In this document: in pieces, positions 34,030 through 42,955 of the stretch | Layout of the letters: each line of letters begins with the position of its first letter | Position numbering within the stretch: position 1 is the stretch's first letter | Source of the DNA: Haemophilus seminalis | GTDB taxonomy: Bacteria; Pseudomonadota; Gammaproteobacteria; Enterobacterales; Pasteurellaceae | Direction of reading: 5' to 3' | Length of the DNA stretch: 64,000 nucleotides | Assembly (NCBI RefSeq): GCF_006384255.1 | Contig: NZ_VCED01000007.1 | Coordinates: forward strand, 1-64,000 | Made by a program: the position numbers and the translations under genes | The notes under the pieces: generated by a model | Database searches by the model: none | The model's input: the letters and a program-made list of their open reading frames with translations, nothing else | Told to the model about the DNA's origin: nothing

Positions 34030-34044
34030 TTGATCAAGATCACA
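34030..34044. promoter_or_regulatory. FNR/CRP-like site upstream of ompP2
   Basis: TTGATCAAGATCACA combines an FNR left half (TTGAT) with a near FNR or CRP right half (ATCACA). Its centre is about 40 bp upstream of the ompP2 -35. It is a plausible activator site, but not a perfect match to either consensus. Confidence 0.35.
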
Positions 34045-34140
34045 TTTTTCATTAGTTTTTGTTTATTTTGTGTTCGGATGAATGCTTTCGTAATCGTTTG
34101 CTTAAATAAAGTGGTATAAAAATACATCGAAGCTGGGGAT

Positions 34141-34611
34141 TTATATTGAGGTTTCAAAATATCCTTCATCTTCCAATATTGGGTTCTCAGCCCCTTTTTT
34201 GGCTAATTCATCACAGATTTCATTTTCGCGATGTCCTGCATGGCCTTTTACCCATTGCCAATTGATTTGATGATGTTGAATGGCTTCGTTCAGCGCTTGC
34301 CATAAATCTTGATTTTTTACAGGTTTGCCTTGACTTGATTTCCAATTATTTTTTTTCCAATTGAAAATCCATTTTGTGATCCCGTTTTTCATATATTGGC
34401 TATCACTGTAAAGTGTGATTTGGCAGGGCTCTTTTAAAATATTCAGTGCTTCAATGACAGCACGAAGTTCCATACGATTATTTGTAGTTTTGAAGTAGCC
34501 TTTGGAAATGGTTTTTTCATGCTGCTTATAGCGTAAGACAATGCCAATTCCTCCTGGGCCAGGATTACCCAAGCAGGAGCCGTCAGTAAAAATTTCAATC
34601 TGTTTTTGCAT
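34141..34611 (-). CDS. rnhA: Ribonuclease HI
   Basis: A 156-residue enzyme that cleaves RNA in RNA-DNA hybrids. The catalytic carboxylates are visible in [14 protein letters not shown] (D near 9), [10 protein letters not shown] (E near 48), [10 protein letters not shown] (D near 70) and ICDELAKKG (D near 134). The reading frame extends 39 codons upstream, but [12 protein letters not shown] matches the family start, so I begin at 34611. It is divergent from dnaQ with a 60-bp gap, the same arrangement as in E. coli. Confidence 0.96.
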   Translation of the reverse strand: MQKQIEIFTDGSCLGNPGPGGIGIVLRYKQHEKTISKGYFKTTNNRMELRAVIEALNILKEPCQITLYSDSQYMKNGITKWIFNWKKNNWKSSQGKPVKNQDLWQALNEAIQHHQINWQWVKGHAGHRENEICDELAKKGAENPILEDEGYFETSI

Positions 34612-34671
34612 AACAAAAGGGTTGTTGTGTAAAATGGTCCTCATTTTAAAGGAAAGAAATAGGTTGAACAA

Positions 34672-35442
34672 ATGGTTAATCCAAATCGCCAAATTGTACT
34701 GGATACCGAGACAACGGGGATGAATCAATTAGGGGCGCATTATGAAGGACATTGTATTATTGAAATTGGTGCGGTAGAAATGATTAATCGTCGTTATACT
34801 GGCAATAATTTTCACTTTTATATTAAGCCTGATCGTCCTGTTGATCCTGAAGCAATTAAAGTTCATGGCATTACAGATGAAATGTTGGCAGATAAACCCT
34901 CATTTAATGAGATTGCACAGCCATTTTTGGATTATATTAAAGGCGCAGAATTATTGATTCATAATGCGCCCTTCGATGTAGGGTTTATGGATTATGAGTT
35001 TCGTAAGTTGAATCTTAATGTGAAAACTGATGAAATCTGCTTAGTTACAGATACGTTACAGATGGCGCGTCAAATGTATCCAGGTAAGCGTAATAGCTTA
35101 GATGCACTTTGTGACCGTTTGAATATTGATAATAGTAAACGTACGCTACATGGGGCGTTGCTAGATGCTGAAATTTTAGCTGATGTTTATTTGGCAATGA
35201 CAGGCGGCCAAACCAGTTTGTTTGATGAAAATGATGTGAATGAATCACATTTTATTCGAACCATGTCAGGTAATAAAAATGCAGCTTTACGAAGTGCGGT
35301 GAATATTTCGCATAATTTGAAAGTATTACAACCGAGTGAAGATGAATTATTGGCGCATTTAGAATTTATTAAAATGATTAATAAAAAAAGCGGTGATAAT
35401 TGTTTATGGGATAAACGTTTAGACAAAGAGATTATTCACTAA
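34672..35442 (+). CDS. dnaQ: DNA polymerase III epsilon subunit (proofreading exonuclease)
   Basis: A 256-residue 3'-5' exonuclease of the replicative polymerase. Exo I is [11 protein letters not shown] (catalytic Asp and Glu near 12-14), Exo II lies in [16 protein letters not shown] (about 97-112) and Exo III in [16 protein letters not shown] (His and Asp near 162-167). The C-terminal tail that binds the alpha subunit is present. The only gap to rnhA is a 60-bp divergent promoter region. An uptake 9-mer lies at about 35291. Confidence 0.97.
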   Translation: MVNPNRQIVLDTETTGMNQLGAHYEGHCIIEIGAVEMINRRYTGNNFHFYIKPDRPVDPEAIKVHGITDEMLADKPSFNEIAQPFLDYIKGAELLIHNAPFDVGFMDYEFRKLNLNVKTDEICLVTDTLQMARQMYPGKRNSLDALCDRLNIDNSKRTLHGALLDAEILADVYLAMTGGQTSLFDENDVNESHFIRTMSGNKNAALRSAVNISHNLKVLQPSEDELLAHLEFIKMINKKSGDNCLWDKRLDKEIIH

Positions 35443-35487
35443 TCGTTTAGGATTTAATCATACAATAAAAAAAATCATAAAAAAAGA

Positions 35488-35516
35488 TTGACGAGATTTA
35501 TGTTCGTCATTATGAT
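35488..35516 (+). promoter_or_regulatory. tRNA-Asp promoter
   Basis: TTGACG (35488-35493) and TATGAT (35511-35516) are separated by exactly 17 bp, about 15 bases upstream of the first tRNA. Confidence 0.85.
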
Positions 35517-35530
35517 ACGCAGCACTTAGC

Positions 35531-35607
35531 GGAGTGGTAGTTCAGCTGGTTAGAATACCTGCCTGTCACGCAGGGGGTCGCGGGTTCGAGTCCCGTCCAT
35601 TCCGCCA
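35531..35607 (+). tRNA. tRNA-Asp (GTC), copy 1
   Basis: A 77-base tRNA with encoded CCA end: acceptor GGAGTGG pairing with CCATTCC, anticodon GTC in CCTGTCACG, T-loop GGTTCGAGTCC. Cotranscribed with the identical copy 2, 23 bp downstream. Confidence 0.98.
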
Positions 35608-35630
35608 ATTTAAAATTAATATCTTATCTC

Positions 35631-35707
35631 GGAGTGGTAGTTCAGCTGGTTAGAATACCTGCCTGTCACGCAGGGGGTCGCGGGTTCGAGTCCCGTCCAT
35701 TCCGCCA
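35631..35707 (+). tRNA. tRNA-Asp (GTC), copy 2
   Basis: Identical over all 77 bases to the copy at 35531, including CCA. It has no promoter of its own in the 23-bp spacer, so it is read from the upstream promoter. A terminator follows at 35726. Confidence 0.98.
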
Positions 35708-35725
35708 ATTAAGATAAATAAAGAT

Positions 35726-35747
35726 AGCACCTAACGGTGCTTTTTTT
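35726..35747 (+). terminator. tRNA operon terminator
   Basis: AGCACC and GGTGCT pair around TAAC, followed by seven T residues, 19 bases after the second tRNA-Asp. Confidence 0.9.
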
Positions 35748-35769
35748 GTATCTGAAATTTGCTTCATCC

Positions 35770-35798
35770 TTGACAAAAATAAAGTAAACTTTTAAGAT
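35770..35798 (+). promoter_or_regulatory. Promoter of the Sib-like antisense RNA
   Basis: TTGACA (35770-35775) and TAAGAT (35793-35798) with 17-bp spacing, in a gene-free stretch after the tRNA terminator. A transcript would start near 35805, directly at a hairpin. Confidence 0.7.
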
Positions 35799-35840
35799 TT
35801 GAAGAACTAGGGAGCTGCTACTCCCTAGTATGTCGTGTTA

Positions 35841-35900
35841 TTAGTAAGTCGGTAAACTCACTAATAATAGTAGTACGACAAGGATAATGAGTTTAATCAT
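35841..35900 (-). CDS. Ibs-like 19-residue hydrophobic toxin peptide
   Basis: A tiny ORF, MIKLIILVVLLLLVSLPTY, with Shine-Dalgarno GAGG eight bases upstream of the ATG. It closely resembles the E. coli Ibs toxins as I remember them (IbsC: MMRLVIILIVLLLISFSAY): a lysine or arginine near the N-terminus, a run of about 13 Ile, Leu and Val, then S and an aromatic C-terminus. Ibs peptides insert in the inner membrane and depolarise it when overproduced, and are silenced by Sib RNAs. TATAAT (35978-35973, minus) would start an mRNA near 35966, with a structured leader and the CTAGGGAG hairpin as 3' end. Identity rests on pattern and on context. Confidence 0.65.
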   Translation of the reverse strand: MIKLIILVVLLLLVSLPTY

Positions 35901-35972
35901 TTTCTTATCCTCTTCAAACGTTGCGAAAAAGCGCAACACTCGCTTTCAAGGTGATGACTTGAAAGCGAGATT

Positions 35973-35978
35973 ATTATA
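35973..35978 (-). promoter_or_regulatory. -10 hexamer of the toxin mRNA
   Basis: A perfect TATAAT on the minus strand, about 70 bases upstream of the toxin ATG. The -35 region (around 36000) is weak, TTTATT, which suits a toxin kept at low expression. Confidence 0.5.
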
Positions 35979-36011
35979 ACGTTAAGTTATAGATAAATAA
36001 ACAGTGTTTGG

Positions 36012-36046
36012 AAAGCCATAGGATTGCATCCTGTGGCTTTTTCTTT
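36012..36046 (+). terminator. Terminator between the Sib-like locus and der
   Basis: AAAGCCATAGGAT and ATCCTGTGGCTTT pair in a 13-bp stem with one T-G pair, followed by TTCTTTG. It would end plus-strand transcription before the der promoter. In the 417-bp gap 35708-36124 this and the toxin-antitoxin pair are the recognisable contents. Confidence 0.75.
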
Positions 36047-36124
36047 GCTTTATGAAATCATTTTTTACCAATCCTTTAACTTCCGATATAATAGCCACCA
36101 TTTTGACAAAATAAGAGATTTTTT

Positions 36125-37636
36125 ATGGCAACTCCAGTTGTGGCCCTTGTTGGTCGCCCGAATGTGGGAAAATCCACATTATTTAATCGCCTTACTCGTA
36201 CACGAGATGCGTTAGTCGCTGATTTTCCAGGTTTAACTCGTGATAGAAAATACGGCCATGCTCATATTGCTGGCTATGAGTTTATTGTTATTGATACTGG
36301 CGGGATTGATGGAACAGAAGAGGGCGTAGAAGAAAAAATGGCGGAGCAATCTTTGCTTGCTATTGATGAAGCCGATATTGTTCTTTTCCTTGTGGATGCG
36401 CGAGCGGGTTTAACGGCAGCGGATATTGGTATTGCTAATTACTTACGCCAACGTCAAAACAAAACGACGATTGTGGTGGCCAATAAAACCGATGGTATCG
36501 ATGCGGATTCTCATTGTGCTGAATTTTATCAGTTGGGGTTAGGGGAAATTGAGCAAATCGCTGCTTCACAAGGCCGTGGTGTCACTCAGTTAATGGAACA
36601 AGTCCTTGCTCCTTTTGCGGAACAAATGGAAAATTCAGATGAAAATGACTGCACTTCTGAGGAAGAACAAGACGAATGGGAACAAGAATTCGATTTTGAT
36701 TCAGAAGAAGATACGGCATTGCTTGATGAGGCGTTAGAGGAATCGGAAGAAGAGCAAGATAAAAATATTAAGATTGCCATTGTTGGCCGCCCAAATGTGG
36801 GTAAATCCACCTTAACCAATCGTATTTTAGGTGAAGATCGTGTGGTGGTTTACGATATGCCAGGCACGACACGCGACAGTATTTATATTCCAATGGAGCG
36901 TGATGGGCAGCAATATACGTTGATTGATACAGCTGGTGTGCGTAAGCGTGGTAAAGTGCATTTGGCTGTTGAAAAATTCTCCGTGATTAAAACCTTACAA
37001 GCGATTCAAGATGCTAATGTTGTATTGCTGACTATTGATGCGAGAGAGAACATTTCTGATCAGGATTTATCTTTGCTCGGCTTTATTTTAAATGCAGGTC
37101 GTTCTTTAGTGATCGTCGTGAATAAATGGGATGGTTTAGAGCAAGATGTGAAAGACCGCGTTAAATCTGAGCTTGATCGTCGTTTAGATTTTATTGATTT
37201 TGCTCGCGTGCATTTTATTTCTGCATTGCACGGAAGTGGTGTGGGTAATCTTTTTGATTCGATTAAAGAGGCGTATGCTTGTGCGACTCAAAAAATGACG
37301 ACCTCGCTTTTAACTCGTATTTTACAAATGGCAACGGATGAACACCAACCACCGATGATTGGCGGTCGTCGAATTAAATTAAAATATGCTCATCCAGGTG
37401 GTTATAATCCGCCGATTATTGTCGTTCACGGTAACCAAATGGATAAATTACCCGATTCTTATAAACGTTATTTATCTAATTATTATCGTAAGAGTTTGAA
37501 AATTATTGGCTCACCAATTCGTATTCTTTTCCAAGAAGGCTCGAACCCATTTGCGGGGCGTAAAAATAAACTTACCCCGAACCAATTGCGTAAGCGTAAA
37601 CGTTTGATGAAGTTTATTAAGAAAGCAAAACGTTAA
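36125..37636 (+). CDS. der: Ribosome-assembly GTPase Der (EngA)
   Basis: A 503-residue protein with two tandem GTPase domains, each with GRPNVGKST (about residues 10 and 219), DTGG/DTAG (about 58 and 267) and NKTD/NKWD. An acidic linker (about 175-210, rich in Glu and Asp) separates them, and a KH-like domain ends the protein. It acts in 50S subunit maturation. Length and order are normal. An inverted uptake-sequence terminator lies directly after the stop, convergent with hpt. Confidence 0.98.
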   Translation: MATPVVALVGRPNVGKSTLFNRLTRTRDALVADFPGLTRDRKYGHAHIAGYEFIVIDTGGIDGTEEGVEEKMAEQSLLAIDEADIVLFLVDARAGLTAADIGIANYLRQRQNKTTIVVANKTDGIDADSHCAEFYQLGLGEIEQIAASQGRGVTQLMEQVLAPFAEQMENSDENDCTSEEEQDEWEQEFDFDSEEDTALLDEALEESEEEQDKNIKIAIVGRPNVGKSTLTNRILGEDRVVVYDMPGTTRDSIYIPMERDGQQYTLIDTAGVRKRGKVHLAVEKFSVIKTLQAIQDANVVLLTIDARENISDQDLSLLGFILNAGRSLVIVVNKWDGLEQDVKDRVKSELDRRLDFIDFARVHFISALHGSGVGNLFDSIKEAYACATQKMTTSLLTRILQMATDEHQPPMIGGRRIKLKYAHPGGYNPPIIVVHGNQMDKLPDSYKRYLSNYYRKSLKIIGSPIRILFQEGSNPFAGRKNKLTPNQLRKRKRLMKFIKKAKR

Positions 37637-37640
37637 AAAT

Positions 37641-37680
37641 AAGTGCGGTCAAAATTCATTATAAATTTTGACCGCACTTG
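37641..37680. terminator. Bidirectional inverted uptake-sequence terminator (der / hpt)
   Basis: AAGTGCGGTCAAAATT and AATTTTGACCGCACTT form a 16-bp perfect stem between two convergent genes, each arm carrying the uptake 9-mer. Confidence 0.88.
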
Positions 37681-37691
37681 TTTGATGAGCA

Positions 37692-38231
37692 TTATTCTTC
37701 TAAAACCACTTTGCCAATATAGCCTAAATTACGGTGACGTTGTGCATAATCGATACCATATCCAACCACAAATTCATCTGGAATTTCAAAACCTATCCAT
37801 TCTACAGGCACTTCAACCTCGCGACGAGAGGGTTTATCAAGCAAGGTACAGATAGCAAGGCTTGCAGGATCTCGTAAATTCAAAATATCACGTACTTTTT
37901 CAAGCGTGTAACCAGTGTCGATAATATCTTCTACGATTAATACGTGTTTACCTTTAATATCACCATCAAGATCTTTTGTGATACGTACATCATGATTTGT
38001 TGTCATCCCTGTTCCATAACTGGAAGTAGTCATAAACTCAATTTCTACAGGTAAATGAATGTGGCGTACAATATCAGCCATAAACATAAATGAGCCACGT
38101 AAAAGTCCGATAACAACAAGGTTATTGACTTGTTTTGCTTGATAATGTTTTGTTATTTCAGCCCCAAGCTCTGCAATACGAGAGTGAACATCGCTTTCTG
38201 CAATTAAAACATCAACATGGTGTTTTTTCAT
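37692..38231 (-). CDS. hpt: Hypoxanthine phosphoribosyltransferase
   Basis: A 179-residue purine salvage enzyme converting hypoxanthine (and guanine) plus PRPP to IMP or GMP in the cytoplasm. It has the PRPP motif [14 protein letters not shown] (about 98-111), the flexible loop [10 protein letters not shown] (about 70-79) and an N-terminal start [13 protein letters not shown]. It converges with der. The 323-bp upstream region contains a predicted minus-strand leader or small RNA with its own terminator. Confidence 0.95.
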   Translation of the reverse strand: MKKHHVDVLIAESDVHSRIAELGAEITKHYQAKQVNNLVVIGLLRGSFMFMADIVRHIHLPVEIEFMTTSSYGTGMTTNHDVRITKDLDGDIKGKHVLIVEDIIDTGYTLEKVRDILNLRDPASLAICTLLDKPSRREVEVPVEWIGFEIPDEFVVGYGIDYAQRHRNLGYIGKVVLEE

Positions 38232-38390
38232 AAAATGTCCTTGTGAATTTAAAAGGAATGTAATCGTTTGCTATTCTACAAAAAAATTGATCGTTATGCC
38301 ATGTGTATCAGAATTTCTCGCTGAGTGTTATTCCATATTTCAATATCAATAACTTGGATTCTTTTAAGATAGATTTAGAGATGGAAGATG

Positions 38391-38428
38391 AAATATAAAA
38401 AAGGCTGAAGATTAATCTTCAGCCTTTT
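38391..38428 (-). terminator. Terminator of the small RNA or leader upstream of hpt
   Basis: AAAAGGCTGAAGATTAATC is the first half of a near-perfect palindrome (stem AAAAGGCTGAAG/CTTCAGCCTTTT), with six T residues then TATATTT on the minus strand. Confidence 0.85.
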
Positions 38429-38491
38429 GAACCCTAACGAATTTACTTTCTACTCTACCTGTTGGAGCAACCTGCAATCGCTTAACAGATG
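38391..38491 (-). ncRNA. Candidate small RNA or hpt leader
   Basis: A predicted minus-strand transcript of about 100 nt, starting after the promoter at 38525-38498 and ending in the terminator at 38428-38391. It contains a palindromic GGTTGCTCCAACAGG segment (38478-38459 region) and no ATG-started ORF. It lies between pmbA and hpt. It could be a free small RNA, or a terminated leader controlling hpt 160 bases further on. I do not recognise an RNA family. Confidence 0.5.
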
Positions 38492-38497
38492 GCGGGT

Positions 38498-38525
38498 ATC
38501 TTATCAGAATTTTAATTTCTGTCAA
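38498..38525 (-). promoter_or_regulatory. Promoter of the small RNA or leader upstream of hpt
   Basis: On the minus strand TTGACA (38525-38520), a 16-bp spacer, and TAAGAT (38503-38498). It lies about 30 bp beyond the pmbA stop and clearly does not serve pmbA, which ends before it. Confidence 0.65.
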
Positions 38526-38554
38526 TAAGAATAATTATCAATATTAAATATTTT

Positions 38555-39910
38555 TTAGTTTCCAGAAATTTTCATCTTTTCTAATAAAATTGAGCCGGTT
38601 TGTATGTTTGAACGATGTTCTATATCATCTGATACGGCAACAATGTTTTTCAACATATCTTGTAATTGACCTGCAATTGTAATTTCAGCGACAGGGTATT
38701 GAATTTCACCGTTTTCAACCCAGAATCCTGATGCACCCCGAGAATAATCACCAGTCACAAGGTTTACTCCTTGTCCCATAACATCTGTTACTAATAGACC
38801 TCTATCCATTTTACGTAAGAGTGCGGTTAATCCTCCCGTTAAATTTGGTTGAATAAGCCAATTGTGAATCCCGCCTGCATGACCTGTGCTTGGCATTCCG
38901 AGTTTTTTTCCACTGTAACTGGTCAATAAATAGGTTTGTAATATACCATTCTCAACAATTTCACGATTTTGTGTGCGGACTCCTTCACTATCAAAAGGCG
39001 TTGAAGCCAGTGTACGTAATAAATGGGGGCGTTCGCTGATATTAAACCATTCAGGTAAGACGGATGTTCCTAGTCTATCAAGTAAAAAACTTGATTTTCG
39101 GTATAAACTACCGCCACTTATTGATGCCGCTAAATGCGAAATAATACTAGTTGCAACATCATTTAAAAAAATGACGGGTACTTCACATGTATTAAGTTTT
39201 TGTGGATTTAGGCGTGAAATTACTTTTCTCGCACAAGTTTCACCGACCCAAGTCGGTGATTGAAGTCGATCAAACTCACGGGAAATTGTATATTCGTAGT
39301 CATTTTCTAATGCACCTTCTATGCCCCCAATGACTGAGCAAGATAATGAATAGCGACTGGATAAATAGCTTTGTAACATACCGTAGGTATTACCATATAC
39401 TTTTACACCCGTGTGAGAATTAAAGCTTGCACCATTGCTATTTACGATTCGTTTATCTGCTTCAAGAGCAGATTTTTCTGTACGGAGAGCAAGTTCTGTT
39501 GCTTTTTCTACATCAATATTAGCAGGATGGTAAAGTGCTAAGTCAGGCGCATCAAAGGCCATTAATTGCTCATCAGCAAGTCCTGTACAATCATCGGGTG
39601 ATGTATATTTTGCGATAGAAAGTGCCGCTTCTACAGTATTTTTAATGGCATTTTCACTTAAATCAGAGGTAGAAGCATTACCTTTTTGTTGTCCTAAATA
39701 AACGGAAATACCTAGTGCTCCATCATTGGTAAATTCCACATTTTCAATATCTTGCAATCGTGTTGAAACAGATAAGCCGCTTACTTTGGTTACAGCCACC
39801 TCGGCACTGGCTCCAGCTTTTTGGGCTAATTCAACTGCAAAACTAACAGCGTGACGTAATTCTTGCTCCTGCGCTTTTAAAAGTGCGGTTTGATTTTCGG
39901 GTGCTTTCAT
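38555..39910 (-). CDS. pmbA: TldE/PmbA metalloprotease subunit
   Basis: A 451-residue subunit of the TldD/TldE protease, which in enterobacteria matures microcin B17 and degrades the CcdA antitoxin. Family motifs include [17 protein letters not shown] (about 165), [29 protein letters not shown] and [24 protein letters not shown] near the C-terminus. TldE itself carries no HExxH; the zinc site is in TldD, which is not in this window. It is divergent from darP, as in E. coli. An uptake 9-mer lies near its start. Confidence 0.94.
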   Translation of the reverse strand: MKAPENQTALLKAQEQELRHAVSFAVELAQKAGASAEVAVTKVSGLSVSTRLQDIENVEFTNDGALGISVYLGQQKGNASTSDLSENAIKNTVEAALSIAKYTSPDDCTGLADEQLMAFDAPDLALYHPANIDVEKATELALRTEKSALEADKRIVNSNGASFNSHTGVKVYGNTYGMLQSYLSSRYSLSCSVIGGIEGALENDYEYTISREFDRLQSPTWVGETCARKVISRLNPQKLNTCEVPVIFLNDVATSIISHLAASISGGSLYRKSSFLLDRLGTSVLPEWFNISERPHLLRTLASTPFDSEGVRTQNREIVENGILQTYLLTSYSGKKLGMPSTGHAGGIHNWLIQPNLTGGLTALLRKMDRGLLVTDVMGQGVNLVTGDYSRGASGFWVENGEIQYPVAEITIAGQLQDMLKNIVAVSDDIEHRSNIQTGSILLEKMKISGN

Positions 39911-39998
39911 TGTTTTTTCCTGTTAAAAATTTGCAACATTTTATCTTATTTTCAAAGTTTATGGTAAAATGCGCCCCAATTTTTATAAAGGACAAAAA

Positions 39999-40535
39999 AT
40001 GGCGAAACGTAAGAAGAAAGAAGCTTTTGATTGGGAAGATGAGGCGCAAGAAGAAATTATTTGGGTAAGTAAAAGTGAAATTAAGCGAGATGCAGAAGAT
40101 TTAAAGCAACTTGGCGAAAAAATTGTGAATTTAACCAAAGCAAATTTAGCTAAAATTCCCCTTGATGAATCTTTGCTTGATGCCATTGAGCTTGCTCAGC
40201 GTTTACAAAAAGAGGCGCGCCGTCGTCAGTTACAATATATTGGAAAATTATTTCGTGGTATTGATATTGCCCCAATTCGTGAAGCGTTAGATAAAATCGA
40301 AAATAAGCATAATCAGCAGCAAGCGATGTTACATAAAATTGAAAAAATTCGTGATGAGTTGATCGAAAATGGTGATATAGCATTGACGAATTTATTAAAT
40401 AATTATCCAGAAGCTGATCGCCAGAAATTACGTAATTTGATTCGTTCTGCACAGAAAGAGCGGGAACAAAATAAACCTTCAAAAGCATATCGAGATATTT
40501 ATCAAATGCTGAAATCATTGATGCTGGAAGATTAG
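39999..40535 (+). CDS. darP: Ribosome biogenesis factor DarP (YjgA)
   Basis: A 178-residue helical, charged protein associated with late 50S assembly. It begins [20 protein letters not shown] and has [20 protein letters not shown] near residue 75 and [20 protein letters not shown] near 140. I start at ATG 39999 (AAAGGACAA upstream) and not ten codons earlier, because the family begins at this MAKRK. It pairs divergently with pmbA. Confidence 0.92.
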   Translation: MAKRKKKEAFDWEDEAQEEIIWVSKSEIKRDAEDLKQLGEKIVNLTKANLAKIPLDESLLDAIELAQRLQKEARRRQLQYIGKLFRGIDIAPIREALDKIENKHNQQQAMLHKIEKIRDELIENGDIALTNLLNNYPEADRQKLRNLIRSAQKEREQNKPSKAYRDIYQMLKSLMLED

Positions 40536-40603
40536 CTTTGTGAGACTCAAGCAGTGCTATCAACGTTTTTAACCGCACTTATCCGGATAATAAAGTAGAA
40601 AAA

Positions 40604-41206
40604 ATGAATATTCGTTGGAATGTAATTTTAAGTATTATTGTTTTTTGTTTACTAGGTTGGTTTTATTCACTGAATCGGGATGCACCTGATTTATCAAATT
40701 TGGTGAAAAAGCCAGATAGCCCCGATTATATTGGCAATAAAATGGAAACAACAGTGTTTTCACCAGAAGGGAAAAAACAATATGTTTCTCTTGCGGATAA
40801 TGTGAAACATTATACTGTAGATGGACATACTGATTTTGAGATGCCATTAGTCTATTTATTCGATGTTAATTCATCTAATACTAGTCAAGCAAAGGATGTT
40901 GCTCATGCTTTGGTATCACAGAGTTGGAAATTGAGTGCTAAAAAAGCCAAGCTCACAAAAGATGAAATGCTGTATTTAGAGGGAGATGTTGTGGCGGAAA
41001 GTTTGGAACCAACTTCTCATTTGCAGCGTGTAGAAACTCAGATGGCAATTGTCAATTTGAAAACACAGGATATGACATCAGACTCAATGGTTAAGATTAA
41101 TGGACAAAATTTTAGTTCAACAGGATTAAAAATGGTTGGCAATTTACGTCAACAAGTTGCTACTTTAAAAGAACAGGTGAAAACATATTATGAAGTTCGT
41201 AAATAA
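40604..41206 (+). CDS. lptC: LPS export protein LptC
   Basis: A 200-residue bitopic inner-membrane protein. A single N-terminal helix (VILSIIVFCLLGWFYSL, residues 6-22) is followed by a periplasmic beta-jellyroll (ETTVFSPEGKKQYVSLADNVKHY). It passes lipooligosaccharide from LptB2FG to LptA. Its last 17 bases overlap lptA. The preceding 68 bp contain one uptake 9-mer (40572). Confidence 0.93.
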   Translation: MNIRWNVILSIIVFCLLGWFYSLNRDAPDLSNLVKKPDSPDYIGNKMETTVFSPEGKKQYVSLADNVKHYTVDGHTDFEMPLVYLFDVNSSNTSQAKDVAHALVSQSWKLSAKKAKLTKDEMLYLEGDVVAESLEPTSHLQRVETQMAIVNLKTQDMTSDSMVKINGQNFSSTGLKMVGNLRQQVATLKEQVKTYYEVRK

Positions 41207-41708
41207 TAAAATATTTTTACTCACAACGTTAATGATGACATCCATATCAGCTTTTGCGCTTAAAGATGATACAAATCAACCGATTAATATCGTTTCGGAT
41301 AATCAAGCGTTGGATATGGAAAAGAGTGTAGTGACTTTTACGGATAATGTTGTGATAACTCAAGGATCGATTTTAATTAAAGCAAGCAAGGTTGTGATTA
41401 CACGTCCACCTGAAAACTCAGGTAAAAAAGAAACTGTTGATGCTTTTGGTAGCCCTGTTACATTTCATCAATTACTTGACGATGGGAAACCGGTTGATGG
41501 GAAGGCTAATAAGGTGCACTATGATCTTGGTACGGAGTTTTTAACATTGACAGGTAATGCTGAGTTGAAACAATTAGATAGCAAAATTAATGGTGAACTT
41601 ATCACTTATGATGTGAAGAAACAGCAACTTAGAGCCAATGGCGGTGCGAAATCACGAGTGACTACAGTGTTAATTCCGTCTCAATTACAAAAAGCGAAAG
41701 GGAAGTAA
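41190..41708 (+). CDS. lptA: LPS transport periplasmic protein LptA
   Basis: A 172-residue periplasmic bridge protein. Signal peptide [20 protein letters not shown] with cleavage after SAFA (about residue 23), then an OstA fold: [51 protein letters not shown] and the second copy [20 protein letters not shown]. It links LptC to LptD. Overlaps lptC by 17 bp and is followed two bases later by lptB. Confidence 0.95.
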   Translation: MKFVNNKIFLLTTLMMTSISAFALKDDTNQPINIVSDNQALDMEKSVVTFTDNVVITQGSILIKASKVVITRPPENSGKKETVDAFGSPVTFHQLLDDGKPVDGKANKVHYDLGTEFLTLTGNAELKQLDSKINGELITYDVKKQQLRANGGAKSRVTTVLIPSQLQKAKGK

Positions 41709-41710
41709 TC

Positions 41711-42436
41711 ATGTCAGTTTTGATTGCTGAGAATTTAGCGAAAAGCTATAAAAGCCGTAAAGTGGTATCTGATGTTAGTCTTCAAGTTAATTCAAATGAA
41801 ATTGTGGGATTACTTGGGCCGAATGGTGCGGGAAAAACGACGACTTTTTACATGGTGGTGGGGCTCGTTCGCCAAGATCAAGGTAAGATTGTGATTGATG
41901 GTGAGGATATTAGTTTACTTCCAATGCATAATCGCGCCCAGCGAGGTATTGGGTATTTACCCCAAGAGGCATCTATTTTTCGCCGTTTAACCGTCTATGA
42001 AAATTTGATGGCTGTTTTAGAAATTCGTAAAGATTTAACCGCTGAGCAACGCCGTGAAAGAGCGGATGAATTAATCGAAGAATTTAATATTAGTCATATT
42101 AGAGATAGTCTCGGCCAATCTTTATCTGGTGGGGAACGTCGTCGTGTAGAAATTGCTCGAGCATTAGCCGCTAATCCTAAATTTATTTTATTAGATGAAC
42201 CTTTTGCTGGTGTTGACCCTATTTCAGTATCTGATATTAAGAAAATTATTACTGATTTACGTAATCGCGGATTAGGTGTGCTAATTACTGATCATAATGT
42301 GCGTGAAACTTTAGATGTGTGTGAGCGTGCTTATATTGTTGGAGATGGTAAAATTATTGCGACAGGTACGCCTGAGTCTGTTATGAATGATGAGCATGTT
42401 AAACGTGTTTATCTTGGTGATCAGTTTAAGTTATAA
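41711..42436 (+). CDS. lptB: LPS export ABC transporter ATPase LptB
   Basis: A 241-residue ABC ATPase that powers extraction of lipooligosaccharide from the inner membrane with LptFG (not in this window). Walker [14 protein letters not shown] (about 37), Q-loop [13 protein letters not shown], signature [15 protein letters not shown] (about 138), Walker [14 protein letters not shown] (about 160) and H-loop [10 protein letters not shown]. It starts two bases after the lptA stop. Confidence 0.98.
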   Translation: MSVLIAENLAKSYKSRKVVSDVSLQVNSNEIVGLLGPNGAGKTTTFYMVVGLVRQDQGKIVIDGEDISLLPMHNRAQRGIGYLPQEASIFRRLTVYENLMAVLEIRKDLTAEQRRERADELIEEFNISHIRDSLGQSLSGGERRRVEIARALAANPKFILLDEPFAGVDPISVSDIKKIITDLRNRGLGVLITDHNVRETLDVCERAYIVGDGKIIATGTPESVMNDEHVKRVYLGDQFKL

Positions 42437-42438
42437 AG

Positions 42439-42933
42439 ATGAACATTACCGAGTTATTAAGCCCTGAGAATATTCGTCAGGGGGTAAGTTTTTCCAGTAA
42501 AAAACGATTATTTGAATCTATTGCGCATTTTGTCATTGAGCAAGTTAATGATGAGAAAGGTGAACAAGTTTGTTTGGAATGTCTTTTTGAACGGGAAAAA
42601 TTAGGTAATTCAGGTTTAGGAAATGGTATCGCCATGCCTAAAGCTAAAATTCCTGTAACGTTATCAGACAAAGCAATAGCTGTATTTATGCAATTAGATA
42701 CACCGATTGATTACGATTCATCAGATGGGAAATTTGTTGATCTTGTATTTGCGGTATTGGTACCTGAAAATCAGTGTGTAACCTATATGCCAATTTTATC
42801 TTTCTTAACCGAAAGACTAACGGATAAAAACCTTTTGAAGCAGTTACGTTCAGCAAAAAGTGCAGAGGAAATTTGGCAGGTTTTTGAAATTTCAGATAGC
42901 TCAGAAAATATCTCTTTTGAGAATAATGGATAA
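42439..42933 (+). CDS. ptsN: PTS EIIA-Ntr-like protein with the active-site His replaced
   Basis: A 164-residue EIIA-Ntr homologue in the usual lptB-ptsN-rapZ context. In E. coli EIIA-Ntr the phosphorylated residue is the His of GNGIAIPHGKL. Here the same block reads GNGIAMPKAKI, with lysine at residue 68, so it cannot accept phosphate at that site. The rest of the fold is conserved (AVFMQLDTPIDYDSSDGKFV, VLVPENQCVTYMPILS). It may have kept only protein-binding functions, as unphosphorylated EIIA-Ntr acts on potassium transport in E. coli. Two bases separate it from lptB. Confidence 0.9.
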   Translation: MNITELLSPENIRQGVSFSSKKRLFESIAHFVIEQVNDEKGEQVCLECLFEREKLGNSGLGNGIAMPKAKIPVTLSDKAIAVFMQLDTPIDYDSSDGKFVDLVFAVLVPENQCVTYMPILSFLTERLTDKNLLKQLRSAKSAEEIWQVFEISDSSENISFENNG

Positions 42934-42955
42934 GAAATAAAGAGTGGGAGGGCAC

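Larger units (their letters stand above)
35805..35980 (+). ncRNA. Candidate Sib-like antitoxin RNA, antisense to the 19-codon ORF
   Basis: A predicted transcript of about 170 nt from the promoter at 35770-35798. It contains hairpin CTAGGGAG/CTCCCTAG (35807-35828), a long stem TGTCGTGTTATTAGT with ACTAATAA and ACGACA (35831-35880), GTTGCG/CGCAAC (35920-35937), and finally a 12-bp stem CTCGCTTTCAAG/CTTGAAAGCGAG (35939-35969) followed by ATTATTAT, a possible terminator. It is fully antisense to the 19-codon hydrophobic ORF and its ribosome binding site. E. coli Sib RNAs have the same design: a short G-rich 5' hairpin followed by antisense to ibs. The existence of the RNA is inferred from sequence only. 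Confidence 0.6.

Noticed and set aside
34612-34728. 39-codon N-terminal extension of the rnhA frame
   Set aside because: It runs across the dnaQ start and lacks similarity to RNase HI; the family begins at [12 protein letters not shown].
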